A stretch of DNA of 64,000 nt from Aporrectodea caliginosa (lineage: Eukaryota > Annelida > Clitellata > Crassiclitellata > Lumbricidae). Shown one piece after another: positions 1 through 10,710 of the stretch (its first letter is position 1; every line of letters starts with the position of its first letter). The DNA is taken from positions 1 to 64,000 of the forward strand of contig JACEVL010000980.1 of the NCBI GenBank assembly GCA_020284085.1. The letters run 5' to 3'. The translations under genes were made by a program, and so were the position numbers. Below the pieces are notes generated by a model. That model was not told the origin of the DNA. It did no database searches and worked only from the letters and a program-made list of their open reading frames with translations.

Positions 1-368
1 TGGGGAAGCGAACCGCGGTCCGCATGCTCTCTTTGGACGCGACAAGCACAACCGGAAATGCTATGAATTTCAGTGTCGTCTGTCCCTGGCGACTGATCTC
101 TCCGCTCTGCAGCACAAAGGATTTCTGGTCGTCTCTCCGTCCCGTTCGTTGTATATATGTATGCATGTGCGTGTTTACCTGTATGTGTGTATATGTAAGT
201 ATTTATGTAGCCTATGCATGAACCTACGACACATATATAGCACTCCGCTCTCATCTGGTCCACATTATGACATTGGTGGCATTGAGTAGCCACCTAAGGA
301 TACACCTGTGGGCCGAATGAACTTGGACATCAGGGAACCTCTTGAACAAATTGAAAGCGGTTTCTTAC
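1..368 (-). other. Start of intron 1 of esterase gene A
   Basis: Non-coding sequence just downstream of the exon 1 donor. The first ~90 bp next to the donor resemble intron 1 of genes B and C. Positions 140-240 are TG/TA-rich low complexity. Exon 2 of gene A was not found here. Confidence 0.6.
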
Positions 369-560
369 TTCGAATCTGAGGTCTCCGATCGGAGGTGTGG
401 CAAATGGAATACCAAGGAAGCTCGTTACATTCTTCTGGCTGAAGTCCTCCAAGATGACGGTGATCGAGTGACCTCTGACCGTCCCATATTCCGTCTGGAC
501 ATCTCTTGCGATGATGTTTGTGCAGCACAACAACAGCTGCACTAGGAAGATTATCAGCAT
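369..560 (-). CDS. Esterase gene A, exon 1 (gene continues off left edge)
   Basis: This is the first coding exon of a third secreted carboxylesterase-like gene. It starts at ATG 560, encodes 64 residues and ends at a GTAAG donor (368-364) after Leu-Arg-Phe-Glu. Residues 1-18 form a hydrophobic signal peptide (MLIIFLVQLLLCCTNIIA). The mature start carries the family pattern T-x-Y-G-x-V-R-G and the motif FLGIPFATPPIGDLRF, which type-B esterases have near the N-terminus. It is nearly identical to exon 1 of genes B and C. Only substitutions such as V-I-L-E-D-F-S-Q for V-N-L-E-D-S-S-K distinguish it. No frameshift or stop is present. Exons 2-11 should lie to the left of this window, so I cannot say whether the gene is intact. 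Confidence 0.85.
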
Positions 561-830
561 CTCGTATCTCTCTAACGTCTACACTGACGATACTGTGTCT
601 CTAAACCTGCAAACATATATATTATATATATATATATATAACATATATACCGATACAACAATTCTAGGCGTACACATGCATGCACTGATACAATAATTAT
701 TACACTCATACACAGATACACACAAGGCCGGTTTAAGGTCGCCGTTGGCCCCCAGGCACTCTTGCGTTCGTAGGCTCCAACTTCCATCTCAGCATTAAAG
801 CTAAACGCATAGTTATGCATTCACGAACAC

Positions 831-832
<2 letters not shown>
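561..832 (-). promoter_or_regulatory. 5' flank / probable promoter region of esterase gene A
   Basis: This stretch aligns with the 5' flanks of gene B (31705-31850) and gene C (56320-56400, resuming at 60690-60780 after an insertion). A (TA)-rich tract (about 619-650) precedes the shared CACATGCATG block. Conservation among three paralogues suggests it holds the 5' UTR and promoter, but no start site can be fixed from sequence alone. Confidence 0.4.
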
Positions 833-861
<29 letters not shown>

Positions 862-1091
862 ATTCGTTTAATTCAACAAATCTAGTCGTCATCGACGCAA
901 CTGGTTTCAAGTTACACAAGTGAATTGTTTTGATTTTAAATCTCAATTTACCTTTTGTAATGTTGACTATTTAATTTCCTGAATATGTATCCATTAAGGT
1001 CTAATGCAATATTTCCGGGTTTACTGTTACTTGTTCGTCTCTTTAGTCTTTACAAAATGGCAGCTGCGTCATATCTTTTATGTAGGCCTAA
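833..1091. repeat. (AATC)n microsatellite and unassigned flank
   Basis: Seven AATC units (about 834-860) are followed by an ATTCAAC-rich segment. This resembles the microsatellite tails that end LINE copies elsewhere in the window. I see no coding remnant in the rest. Confidence 0.5.
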
Positions 1092-1301
1092 CGGCAAGCT
1101 TATAGTATCGGGGGCTGAAGGATATAGTGCGTAAGTTTACTGGTGTCCAGAGTGTCGGTTAGGATCACGTTCGGCGTCGTGAGGGTCGGTTAGGGTCAGG
1201 GTACCGTTAGGGTTAGTGTCGTCATTAGAAAGCCTGGTACCGTCAGGCGTCCGTGCACAATGCCCAAAAGATACCTCAACCTCAATACTATAAGCTTGCC
1301 G
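1092..1301. mobile_element. MITE, 210 bp, inverted ends
   Basis: The ends are inverted repeats beginning CGGCAAGCTTATAGTAT; the right end is its complement up to position 1301, and imperfect similarity extends further inward. GCCTAA directly flanks both sides (1086-1091 and 1302-1307), a likely 6-bp target duplication. The interior has GGTTAGGGT-like repeats and no ORF. The superfamily is unknown. Confidence 0.7.
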
Positions 1302-1920
1302 GCCTAACTAGTCACCGGATTCGCGGCTTGAAAGTTTTTATATTAATAGTTTTAATTTTGAATAATTATCTCTAATGGATAAAAAAACACGAGTCTGGAT
1401 TTGAGAAACGATAGAAAAAGGAAGAGAAAGAAGATGCCCTTAAAAATATCACGGGGTTTCTTTACTCAAATTTATTAACATAGATAGTAATTGCATTAAT
1501 GACACTTCACTCACTTTCTCTGTCACAACTAATCTCAAGGACGTCTAAATTCCCTTGCACAGCTTTTAATTGAAAGCGAGTTAATGCGGGAAATGACATT
1601 TGAAGACGCTTTTTATGATTTTGCTAAGCAAAAAGCCGCAAAGTTCGCATAATGTAGGCTGCCGCTGTTGCACAGCTTAACTTTAAGTTAATATCTTAAA
1701 GTTAAAGTGTTTCAGTAGCATTACAAAAATTATTAAATTAGAATTTGAAATTTCCCTTTTTAATTTTCGCGTCAAATTCAATCATTAAACTTATTTTTTC
1801 AATACATAATTTTCAGACTTTCGTAGGCCTCTGAAAGATTCGTAGGCCTAGGCACTGTGCATAGGGCCTACTGTGCCTAGTGGAAAAAACGACCCTGGAT
1901 GCACATACACGTAAGTCTAG
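1302..1920. other. Unassigned AT-rich spacer
   Basis: No ORF, tRNA-like head or terminal repeat was seen. A short palindromic patch of TTAACTTTAAGTTAA type lies near 1677-1708. Two TAGGCCT motifs occur near 1823-1870. Confidence 0.4.
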
Positions 1921-2103
1921 ACGGCACAAGGCTAGTCTAAAGACGCGACTGGTTAGATTCCTCAAATTGCCATGTCCAACGCTCTTTTGAGGTTAAAAGT
2001 ATAAAAATACATACATACATGCATACATAGATAGATACATACAAACATTCATACATACATACATATATACATATATACATGCATACATATATACATACAT
2101 GCA
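1921..2103. repeat. Interspersed repeat with (CATA)n tail
   Basis: Positions 1921-2006 match 34048-34130, sharing a block around GGTTAGATT and CTTTTGAGGTTAAAA. Both copies end in a CATA tetranucleotide array (2007-2100 here). The array continues past the adjacent LINE at 3347, so the LINE landed inside a CATA array. Confidence 0.6.
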
Positions 2104-3347
2104 GATTATTATTATTATTATTATTATTATTATTGTTATTATTATTATTATTATTATTATTAAATAAATTTGTAACGCGCGCAAGGTCACACCAAAATGT
2201 GAATCTGAGGCGCGGATAGTCAGCCGCCAGGTGAAGATGCACTTAGATTTCTAAATCCTTGAAAGCCAAGGAGAAATAGTGAGTTTTGAGCCGCTTTTTG
2301 AAGGAAGGAAGTGAAGTTGAGCTACGAAGAGAAAGTGGTAGTCGATTCCATTCCTTTGGAGCAGAGGCGTGGAATGCACGAGAGCCCATAACTGTTCTGC
2401 ATAGTGGCTCAGCTAGAAGACCTGTACTTGATGATCGCAGGCAACGAGGAGGGATGTAAGGAGTTAGTAGTGCATGAATATAGGTAGGTGTGCTGGTGTT
2501 GAGGGCTTTGTAGGTCAAACAGGCCAATTTAAATTTTATTCTGAATTCAACAGGAAGCCAATGCAGCTCGTGGAGTAGGACTGAGGAGCATGTTCGTAGT
2601 GGGACACGCATCACTACACGAGCTAAGGAGTTTTGGATGCGTTGCAGCCTTTTGAGTTCAAGGTTTGAGACACCCACAAAAAGGGAATTAGCATAATCAA
2701 GACGAGAGGATACAAGTGAACAGGCTATAGTTTGAGACATATTCTTAGTTAGAGCCGACCTGATGTGACGTATTGCCCTGATGTGATAGAAACAAGATTT
2801 ACAAAGGTTTGTTATGTGTGGTCGGAATGTGAGCTTACTGTCCAGGGTTACCCCAAGTGTTTTGACAGTATCTAAAAGAGACACAGGAGTGCCTGCGAGG
2901 TCAACACTAGAAAGTGAAGGGAAAGAACGCAGGCGTTGGCCTGAACCGAACAGAATTGCCTCAGATTTGTTTGGGTTTATGGCCAAACCATTGAAACAGA
3001 ACCATGCATACATAGATGAGAGGCACTCTTCAAGTTTTAGTTTACCAGACTGGTCAGTGTGTGACAGAGCAATATGTAGCTGAGTATCATCCGCGTACTG
3101 TTGTAATTGGATTCCAAAGTGCTTAGCTATATGACTGATTGGGGAAGTAAAGACTGTAAATAATAAAGGACCGAGGACAGACCCTTGTGGTACTCCAGCC
3201 GTACAAAGCGTGGGCTCAGACCGAGCGGTACCGATGCCTACCTGCTGACTACGGTCACCCAGGTAAGAAGCTAACCAGTTTAAGGCAGTCCCAGAGACAC
3301 CGAAGCTGTTGGTTAGTCTTGAAAGAAGTAGCTGGTGGTCGACGGTG
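2104..3347 (-). mobile_element. 5'-truncated CR1/L2-like LINE, 3' half of ORF2
   Basis: The reverse transcriptase C-terminal half runs on the minus strand from about 3347 to a stop at 2243. Visible motifs are VDHQLL, GVPQGSVLGPLLF, the catalytic QQYADD, NPNKSEAI and the typical C-terminal HWLPV and FHASAPKEWNRLP blocks. The reading frame is open for about 365 codons. The 3' UTR (about 2164-2242) ends in a (TAA)n tail, seen as ATT repeats at 2104-2163. The upstream part of ORF2 and ORF1 are absent, which is normal 5' truncation. A second, almost identical copy lies at 54703-55426. The element is inert here but belongs to a recently active family. Confidence 0.85.
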
Positions 3348-3394
3348 CAAACATACATACATACATTACATACATACATACATAGATACATACA

Positions 3395-3428
<34 letters not shown>

Positions 3429-3612
3429 CATACACGCATACATACATACATATACATACATACATGCAACATATATACCTACATACCTACATACCTACAT
3501 ACATACATACATAGGCCTACATACATACATACATACATACATACATACATACATACATACATACATACATACATACATACATACATACATACATGCATGC
3601 ATGCATGTACGC
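3347..3612. repeat. (CATA)n microsatellite
   Basis: About 250 bp of CATA units, interrupted at 3512-3519 by TAGGCCTA. Apparent His-Thr-Tyr-Ile ORFs across it are repeat artefacts. Confidence 0.9.
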
Positions 3613-3742
3613 GTAGAGACAATCGTACATAATGCATACATACCTATCTATCAGATTCAGATTGGAGACCAATGTTTATGTCCTATGCATCCGAAAGTTA
3701 TTCCGAAGAACAGATTTTTGTCGTGAATCTATAGCTACTCAC

Positions 3743-3829
3743 CCGCTGCGTCGAATTCTATAAGAGAATGTTCGAATAGGTTGATGCTTCTTCCCTCTCT
3801 AAAGCCCAACTGAACCAGATCGCTTCTTA
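3743..3829 (-). CDS. Candidate short exon of unknown gene (copy 1)
   Basis: The block 3650-4100 is paralogous to 34240-34680. On the minus strand an AG acceptor (before 3829) and a GTGAGT donor (3742-3737) enclose 28 codons. Conserved residues include D-x-V-Q-L-G-F-R-E-G and F-D-A-x-G. About 17 of 28 residues match the sibling exon in the same frame. The exon sits about 3 kb upstream of the start of esterase gene A on the same strand. It could be an upstream alternative exon of the esterase or part of another gene. I do not recognise the domain. Confidence 0.35.
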
Positions 3830-4418
3830 CTGCAATGTATTATATCATTCGACACAAGCGCAGAAGGACAGAGAGACAAACACATGCAGACAAACAGACA
3901 GAAAGGCAAGCAGATTTGCAAGCATACCGATGAATGGAGAAGCGAATGACCAGTTAGGCTGATGGGATGTGACCGAGTTATCCGTGTGAACGTTACAAGA
4001 TGTTGTATTCTTAATAAGCTGTCGTCAAGATAAAGCCAAGAGTGTAAACTGGGGACAACAAACAGTGACCTCAACATTTAAATAACTCCAGCTGTCTGAT
4101 TCCTGATCAATTCAATTCAATTCAATTCAAATTCATTTATTGTTGATATATCCATAGTCCAGAACAGTTGCAGATGATTATGAAAATACAAGTGCTATGT
4201 ACATCAACTGAAGAGACAATTGTAAATGCATTGAAAAATCTCAATTTGATCTGGAGAGAAGGGTCAATAAGGGAGACATAAAAGGGACCTAGGTCCCGCT
4301 AAGTAAAACCCCCATTTCAGTAAAAGAAGAAACTGGCCATTACCCAAGTACAAAACAGTAGGTTAGTGCATCAGCAAATCAATTAATGACAGGTAGACGG
4401 ATAAAGCATAAGGCCTGA

Positions 4419-5990
4419 TTGTAATTGTAATTGTAATTGTAATTGAACATTTGTATAGCGCCACTCAGAGATTCAGAGGCGCTCCCGACCCAGGGCTCTA
4501 ACAAATAAGATAGTCTTCAGGCGTTTCCGAAACAGAGGAAGGGAAAGGCTGAGGAGCTCAAGACGCAATTCATGCGGAAGATGGTTCCAAGTAGAGGGGC
4601 CGACATAGGCAAAGCTTCTGGATTGAGCTGTTGCACCACGCATGCGGGGGACAACCAGAAGGCCTCTGGTGGCAGAGCGCAGAGCAGAGCGACCAGGAAG
4701 TGTAGAAACCGATGTGCATAAGGCCTGAAGGTATGAAGGAGCTACCCCGAGCAGAGAGTTGCGCATAAGTGTAAGAATTTTGAATTGAATGCGCTGGGGC
4801 ACAGGAAGCCAGTGAAGAGTTTCCCGAATGAAGGTAGATATGTGAGAGTACTTTGGGAGACCACAGATAAGGCGGGCGGAGGCGTTAAGAATGGACTGAA
4901 GCTTGGAGAGGTTTAATGAAGAGAGACCGGCAAAGATGGAGTTGCCGAAGTCAACCCTTGTACAGATCAGTGCATGGACGAGAGTGTTGACCGCGTGAGG
5001 AGAGAGTGAGTGACGGATGGTGCGAATTTGGCGTAGATGATAAAGGCATGTTCGAGAGATGCGATTGACATGGTCTGAAAATGAGAGAACTGGATCCAGG
5101 CTAACGCCCAGATCCCGAACTGAGACAGAGTAGTGGACGTGTGGGAAAGTAGTGCGGAGAAATTCCATGTCAATCTTGGCTAGTTGGGCTCTACCGCCAA
5201 GCCAGATGAATTGAGTTTTGTCTGAGTTAAGGCGGAGACGGTTAGAAGACATCCAAAGGTCCAGCGTCGTGGTGGCCTCAAGGACCCTCACGACCAGTGA
5301 AGCAGCTGTGCTGGCTGGACCATGAGCAAAGGCTTGGGTGTCATCGGCGTACTGATGAGCCGAGACCCCCTTGAGAGTGAGTATGTCTGAAAGGTCGGCG
5401 GTGTAGAGAATGTAGAGGAGTGGTGCCAGGACTGAACCTTGTGGCAAACCGTATGGAATAAAAGTCCAGGGAGAGCGGGTGGAACCGAAGACGACAGAGA
5501 GAGAGCGGTCAGAAAGAAAAGAGCGGAACCAAAGAAGGGCTGAATCAGCAATGCCGAAAGATTTAGATAAGCGCTCAAGGAGGATGGCATGGTCCACAGT
5601 GTCAAAGGCGGCACTGACATCGAACAGTGCGAGAAGAGTGACGTGACCTTGGTCGACTGCACTAAAGACGTCAGCAAGAAGGTGAGTCATGAGAGATTCA
5701 GTAGAGTGGTATTTCCTAAAGCCGGATTGGAGAGGAGGCATGAGTTGGTGTCAAGGTAGTGAACGAGCTGAAGTGAAATGCATTTTTCTAAGAGTTTAGA
5801 CAGGAAAGACAGGTTGGAGATAGGGCGATAGTTGGAAGGAGTGGCTGGGTCTAGGCCCTGGCGCTTAAGCGATGGAAAGACCACTGCCCTTTTGTGTGGG
5901 ACTGGAACAGAGCCCTGAGCCAAAGAGGAGTTACATACTAACAGTAAAAATGGGAGAAATTCGTCCATAAATTCTTTGATTATAAATGGA
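4419..5990 (-). mobile_element. Nested 5'-truncated LINE (RT to 3' end)
   Basis: A younger LINE lies inside the one above. The RT reads from about 5968 (RQGLDPATPSNYRPISNLS) through a frameshift near 5741 into a 422-codon frame ending at 4473. Motifs are FDVSAAFDTVDHAILL, GLPQGSVLAPLLY, HQYADDTQ and LHWLPVPQRIQFK. After the stop, the end contains the TATAGCGCC block shared with other elements here and an (AATTAC)n tail (4419-4445). Apart from the frameshift and 5' truncation it is well preserved. Confidence 0.85.
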
Positions 5991-7533
5991 GGAAGCAGAA
6001 CGAGAATTTGCGTATGTTAGTGCGTGAGAATTCTACGAGATACTTATTGCTTTTGTTACGCGTGTAGTGAGAGTGCAGGTCAGTGATATGTTTGAAGTAA
6101 TTGGAAAATGCATCGGGAAGCTGGTTGTGGGTGTAGCAGTGCATAAATCCCCCACTTGATAAATATTAATTTGATCTATTTTCAATATCCCTAAATCTTG
6201 AAATAGTATAGAAGTATGAGAATTGAAGGGGCCATGCATGCCAGGACTCGAACTATACGCTTTTGAAGTATAAGAAGCCAATTTAATTTGGTTTTGTAAT
6301 TAGATGCCCAGACTAAATTTCTATAAGACAGGTAAGGGTACACAAGCGAGTAGTGGAAGCTCAATAGGGTCTTGTTCGGTAAAATTGCTGAGATGCGTGT
6401 AATAACTCCGATGAATTTAGCTATTTTGGCTGAGACATGGGTAAGATGTTCAGACCAGCTGACGTATTGGCAATAAAAAAACCAAGAACTTGATAGATAT
6501 TCGTTTTATTTTCTGACAGGTTGACAGACCGCAACCAGTTACAATAGAAATATGTTAAATAATGAAATCAAAAACAAAAAAAAAAATCAGACAGGTGTGC
6601 AGTCAGGTGAGACTTAGGGCAAACCGAGGTAACTCTATGTACTTTTATGTTATCAGTTAAAATAGTTTCGTCACTTGCGGGAATGATTTACAACTAGATG
6701 AGAATAATATATAGTTGGATTTGCCTATATTAAGAGACAATTTATTCGCTTTAAACCAGTCAGAGATTAGCTTTAGTTTATCATTTATCAGACCTACTGA
6801 GTGATGATAGGAAGAAGTGGAAATAAACAGGTTCGTAGCAAAAAGAACAAAGCGCAGAAGTGATGATGAGTTTAGGAGGTCATTAATATAAATGATAAAG
6901 AGCAAAGGCCCGAGTATACTACCTTGAGGGACCCAGAATCTCATGGTACCAAAGTCAGACAACTCCTGATTGCATTTAACTTGGTGATAAGGGGAGGACA
7001 GATAGTTTAAAAAAGGGGAGTTCCACGGATTCCATAGTTTTCTAGCTTTTTTAATAGAATTTCATGATCTACAGTATCGAAAGCCTTGCTTAAGTCTAAA
7101 AAATATTCCTATAGAAAGTTTTTTCCTGTCGATAGCCTTTGTGATTTTATTATGAATATCAATAAGTGACATAGCTGTAGTGGCCTGACCTGACACCATG
7201 TTGCAAGGGATATAATATATTCATTTTTCAATAAAGTTATATAATCTAGGGTGTACTCTCTTTTCTAGGAGTTTTGCAATATAGGTTATAACAGAAATAG
7301 GCCTATAGTTAGTCATGTCGTTCCTATTGCTTTGTTTGAAGACGGGAGAGATTATCGACTTCTTCATGTCCTTAGGGACAATTCCTGTTGATAAAGAACA
7401 GTTGATTATGGTGGCCAATGGGGCAGCTATATAGCAGACCAACTGTGGTGGGGTCTAGACCATCTGGCCCAGAACTGTGGGTTAATTTAAAAGTGAGGTT
7501 AAGCTGTCAGATCTCCTCCGGTGTGGTAGGGTA

Positions 7534-8444
7534 TGTTACAGTGAATGTGTATTATCAGGGAATGTGTATATACCCTGAAATTTTCAGGGTAGATGCATAT
7601 TCCCTGATTCACTCGGGGAATGTATACATTCCCTGAAAAAACCAGGGTATATACATATACCCTGAAATTTTCGAGTGATTGTATACACTTACCCTGAAAA
7701 GCTTTACAATAACACATAAAGCCAGATTTCTATACACATACCCTGAAAATTTCAGGGTATGTGTAACATCTACTGTGACATTTCACAAGAACTTTGAAGC
7801 ATGTACATCTGTTTGTTTTATGTATTGGCTGTCAAGTGTATACGCCAACATAACGAGTGATGACGGACTATGGCTCACCTGGAGAAGTGGACCTGATTGA
7901 TACGCAGTCCATGCCTAGTGGACATCACAAATGGACCATGGTATACCAAAATCATCTGACCAAATACTGTGCTCTTCGTCCGTTGTCTACAAAGCTCGCG
8001 GCTGAGGTTGCCTATCAACTCAGTAGTTGAGATCATGCAGATTATACTTCGACCGTATAGACAACTCTCCAGCGTCAGGTGAAGCGGCAACAGAACCAAA
8101 TCAGAAACAAATATAAACTCAGAGAACGAGCTTCTGCTGGATGCTGACGTCTCCAAAGATGAAAAAATTGCTCTGTGAACCGCGCTTAAGATGTGGCGGT
8201 TAAGGTAATCTGCCGGTTTACACATACCCTGAAATGTTCAGGGTATGTGTATAGAAATCTGGCTTAATGTGTTATTGTAGTCAGGGTAAGTGTATAAAAT
8301 CACTCGAAAATTTCAGGGTATATGTATATACCCTGGTTTTTTCAGGGAATGTATACATTCCCCGAGTGAATCAGGGAATATGCATCTACCCTGAAAATTT
8401 CAGGGTATATACACATTCCCTGATAATACACATTCACTGTAACA
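7534..8444. mobile_element. Non-autonomous transposon with ~230-bp terminal inverted repeats built of palindromes
   Basis: Left arm 7534-7766 and right arm 8218-8444 are inverted copies of each other, over 90% alike by eye. The outer ends are TGTTACAGTGAATGTG and its complement. Each arm is itself a string of short palindromes of the type ACCCTGAAATTTTCAGGGT, with related forms separated by TATAC-rich links, so each arm can fold on its own. The 450-bp core (7767-8217) has a minus-strand ORF of 116 codons (7875-8225) with no family I recognise. It interrupts the LINE above. I could not find a convincing target duplication. Confidence 0.8.
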
Positions 8445-9045
8445 GCAAAGGAATTGGGAAGAGGTGGGTCAAGGTAATCTCTAAAAGATCGAGCAGATTT
8501 TGGATTTTTTCCGAGAGATTTTTTGCAATTGAAGAGAAGTACGTATTGAACGTTTCAGCCATTTCCGCATCATCTATTATTTTTTTATTACCAATTACTA
8601 GCTCCTCAATACGGGTAGCGTGGTCCTTATTGTCAATAAAAGACTTTATAAGCTGCCACGTCTTTTTTTATATCATTGGAGTATTTGCAGTGCATGATGA
8701 TCTTTTTTCGCTTTTAGTTTAATCAGTTTAAATTTATTTCTATATTTAACAAACTGATATTTATTACGTTCATTAGAGTTTTTAAAGTATTTTTTTGTAC
8801 AGATTGTTCTTTTTTACAGGATATGAAAAGACCACTCGTCATCCATGGATTATCTGGACTCTGATATTTGTTTTTACCTCTTTCAATCAATGGAAATGCT
8901 GAATTGTATGCTTCACTATATTTTGCAATAAAAGCTGCATAAGCTCTGCTTGGGTCCTGCTCATCATATAGCCTTAATATAGGAGAAAAATTAGTGATCA
9001 TCAAGAGCTTGTAGAAGGAGTTTATCTTATCATAGTTTATCAAGT

Positions 9046-9257
9046 AGCATAGTTACCGGGAACCTCGTATATAAGTAATGGTTACAACTTAGTATAGCGA
9101 CGAAGAACCAGTTCACGAAATATTTCCGTGCCTTTTCCCATCTAATTTTACTTAACATTAAAGCGCAAACTTTCGTAGAGTATACATAACTAAGAATTGC
9201 ATTATCTAACACAGTGCATTATATAGAATGCCAAATATAACATAAATATAACATAGC
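9046..9257. other. Conserved cluster spacer block
   Basis: Matches 34708-34885 and 39232-39350 plus 39550-39620. It starts in each case with GGTTACAACTTAGTA or a close variant. It belongs to the duplicated unit between esterase genes. No coding signal. Confidence 0.6.
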
Positions 9258-10707
9258 ATAACTGTACCGAACTAGGGCACAGTTTGGCGTTTTTAGTTCT
9301 GATATGCCTAGCACAGTTTGGCGCCGTTAAGTTCTGTTGCGTAATAGTTTGGCGGTCAATTTATGCTGTCGGCCAGCATAGAAATCTGGCGGTATTTATT
9401 GACCGACGCCAGCGATCCAGTACGCGCCAGAAGTAGGCGACTTTATTGGTCAGAAAGCGCGGGCTTCCTAGGCGGGAGCCGATGTCTATATAAGGAGGCT
9501 TCGCCTGCATGCAGAGATCCTGAGTGGCCGAGTGGGTTGGTAGCCCGCCCGCCACGCCGGCGGCCCGGGTTCGATTCCCGGTCGGTCGGTTTATCAGAGA
9601 TTAATTTCTCGGATCTTTACTGCGGGTGGCTCGGTCGCAATATAAACGTGGAGCACGAGGTTGCACTCTGCCTCCGACACTAATCATCTTCGATATGAAA
9701 AAGTGTCGTTAAGCCCAAGTACAACAAGCATGCATCGCTTCAGTCGATGTCTGCCGGTCGTCAGTGAGTGTTGATTGCGTTAGACGCTAGGCCGCACGCT
9801 GGTTTGCCGCTTTTGGTTTTGGCGCGGAAGGGAAGATAGGAACCGGTGTAGTGGCGCTGAGCGATCGGTCGACCGTGGAAGGACAACCGCCTACGGAAGA
9901 GAAGGTAGAGGGTTAGAAGCCTGACGTGTTGAGCTTAGGTGAATCAGACGATTGAGTTCTTCCGTTTTGATTGTGCATCAACAGACTTGTGTTTGATAAA
10001 GGTTAGAAATACAGAGTACAGGTTTCAGTGTATTATTTAATCGAGCGCTAAATAAGTCTTGCAATATAATTGCTGTTTCCTGCGCACCGCGCCAATAATT
10101 ACTATTGTCTGTGAATGTTTTAATGTTTCGTTATTGATGAAGATTATTTCGTGGGCATTGCCACAAAGTACAGTGGCTTTGTAATTGTTTTATTTTGTTA
10201 AGTCTTAATTAATTAAATACAGCAATGGAACCTGACTTGTCTTCAGTAGATGAAACTAATGATACGCGTAAAATTCTAGACACGCTATTAAATGGTCAAC
10301 AAGAACTGGCCGCCATTTTGAAGTCATTAGTAAGTAAGATTCAAGCTATAGAAACCAGATCACGGTTTCTGCAAAGAGCAGTTGTGGGAAAGACGGACCC
10401 AGATACCCTGCGAGGTATTGGTCTGCCCACAGCAGAAGCCGCGGATACAGCGCCTGGCCATGGTACTCTGGTAGAAAGTGATGTAGAAACTACGAATGCT
10501 TTTGTAGCGCCATCGCTTAAGACCTTGCGCAGAAGCGCTAGACTCCGTGATACAAACCTTAGAGTTTCATTACCTCTTACCGGTGAAACCGGCAGCATAT
10601 TTGTTGACATGCCTGAGGTTCGAACCCTGGAATCGAAGTTTGATAAGGAAGAGATTTTCCCACAACTGCCCGGCCCAAGCCTGCATAGAAGGGGGGGGGT
10701 CGCCACA
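9258..10707 (+). mobile_element. Insertion resembling an LTR-retroelement 5' part with promoter, one ORF and a purine tract
   Basis: The paralogous spacer at 34886 is uninterrupted, so 1.45 kb was inserted here. The first ~250 bp hold a TATA-like box (CTATATAAGG near 9487). A tRNA-type SINE sits at about 9518-9735. A leader follows, then an ORF at 10225-10710. The insertion ends in a purine-rich run AGAAGGGGGGGGG (about 10687-10699). The purine tract and TATA box recall an LTR element whose interior was deleted. Flanking target-site copies are only suggestive (GCATA and ACATA). Confidence 0.4.
9518..9735 (+). repeat. tRNA-derived SINE
   Basis: The head has an A box (TGGCCGAGTGGG) and a B box (GGTTCGATTCC) with a perfect five-pair T stem. 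The acceptor arm cannot pair, so it is not a working tRNA. The body ends with AAAGTGTCGTTAAGCCC, an ending seen in many tRNA SINEs. Confidence 0.65.
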
Positions 10708-10710
10708 TAA
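10225..10710 (+). CDS. 161-residue ORF of unknown function inside an insertion
   Basis: An open frame of 161 codons starts at ATG 10225. Residues 1-55 are rich in charged and aliphatic residues and may form a coiled coil (around TLLNGQQELAAILKSLVSKI). Residues 56-140 are Thr/Ala-rich and look disordered. The end runs into the purine tract. A position after a TATA-bearing leader would suit the start of a gag-like protein, but no zinc knuckle or capsid motif is visible, so this is inference. The paralogous spacers lack it. Confidence 0.35.
   Translation: MEPDLSSVDETNDTRKILDTLLNGQQELAAILKSLVSKIQAIETRSRFLQRAVVGKTDPDTLRGIGLPTAEAADTAPGHGTLVESDVETTNAFVAPSLKTLRRSARLRDTNLRVSLPLTGETGSIFVDMPEVRTLESKFDKEEIFPQLPGPSLHRRGGVAT

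Larger units (their letters stand above)
4108..9046 (-). mobile_element. Degenerate CR1-like LINE, interrupted by a second LINE and a TIR transposon
   Basis: This minus-strand LINE is split into pieces. The endonuclease-RT linker is at 8450-9046 (ORF 8723-9043) and RT motifs including NYRPIS at 7221-7442. A frameshifted [13 protein letters not shown] motif lies at 7030-7100. WVPQGSILGPLL and SLNIGKSNYI lie at 6657-6962, and the C-terminal domain at 5990-6660. The 3' UTR is at 4108-4418 and ends in AATTG-type pentamers (4108-4135). The catalytic YADD position reads F-A-T-N, so the copy is dead. A 911-bp transposon splits it at 7534-8444 and another LINE at 4419-5990. It is 5' truncated near 9046, where conserved cluster spacer resumes. 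Confidence 0.75.

Noticed and set aside
265..528. Second frame over esterase exon 1 and its plus-strand mirror
   Set aside because: Shadow frames: the real exon 1 frame is shared by three paralogues, with signal peptide and family motifs. The same holds at 31397-31825 and 56213-56407.
1937..2242. Open frames with runs of Asn, Ile, or Met-Tyr-Val-Cys
   Set aside because: They are translations of ATT or TATG/CATA microsatellites, as are those at 3187-3726, 38643-38978, 43115-43415 and 45301-45771.
7241..7310. TAGGCCTA at 7290 counted as a micro-insertion
   Set aside because: It lies in the NYRPIS codons of a LINE, where the sequence is explained by coding.
9518..9600. Functional tRNA gene
   Set aside because: A and B boxes and T stem are present, but the acceptor arm does not pair and a SINE body follows. 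The same applies to the heads at 37324, 49640 and 62170.
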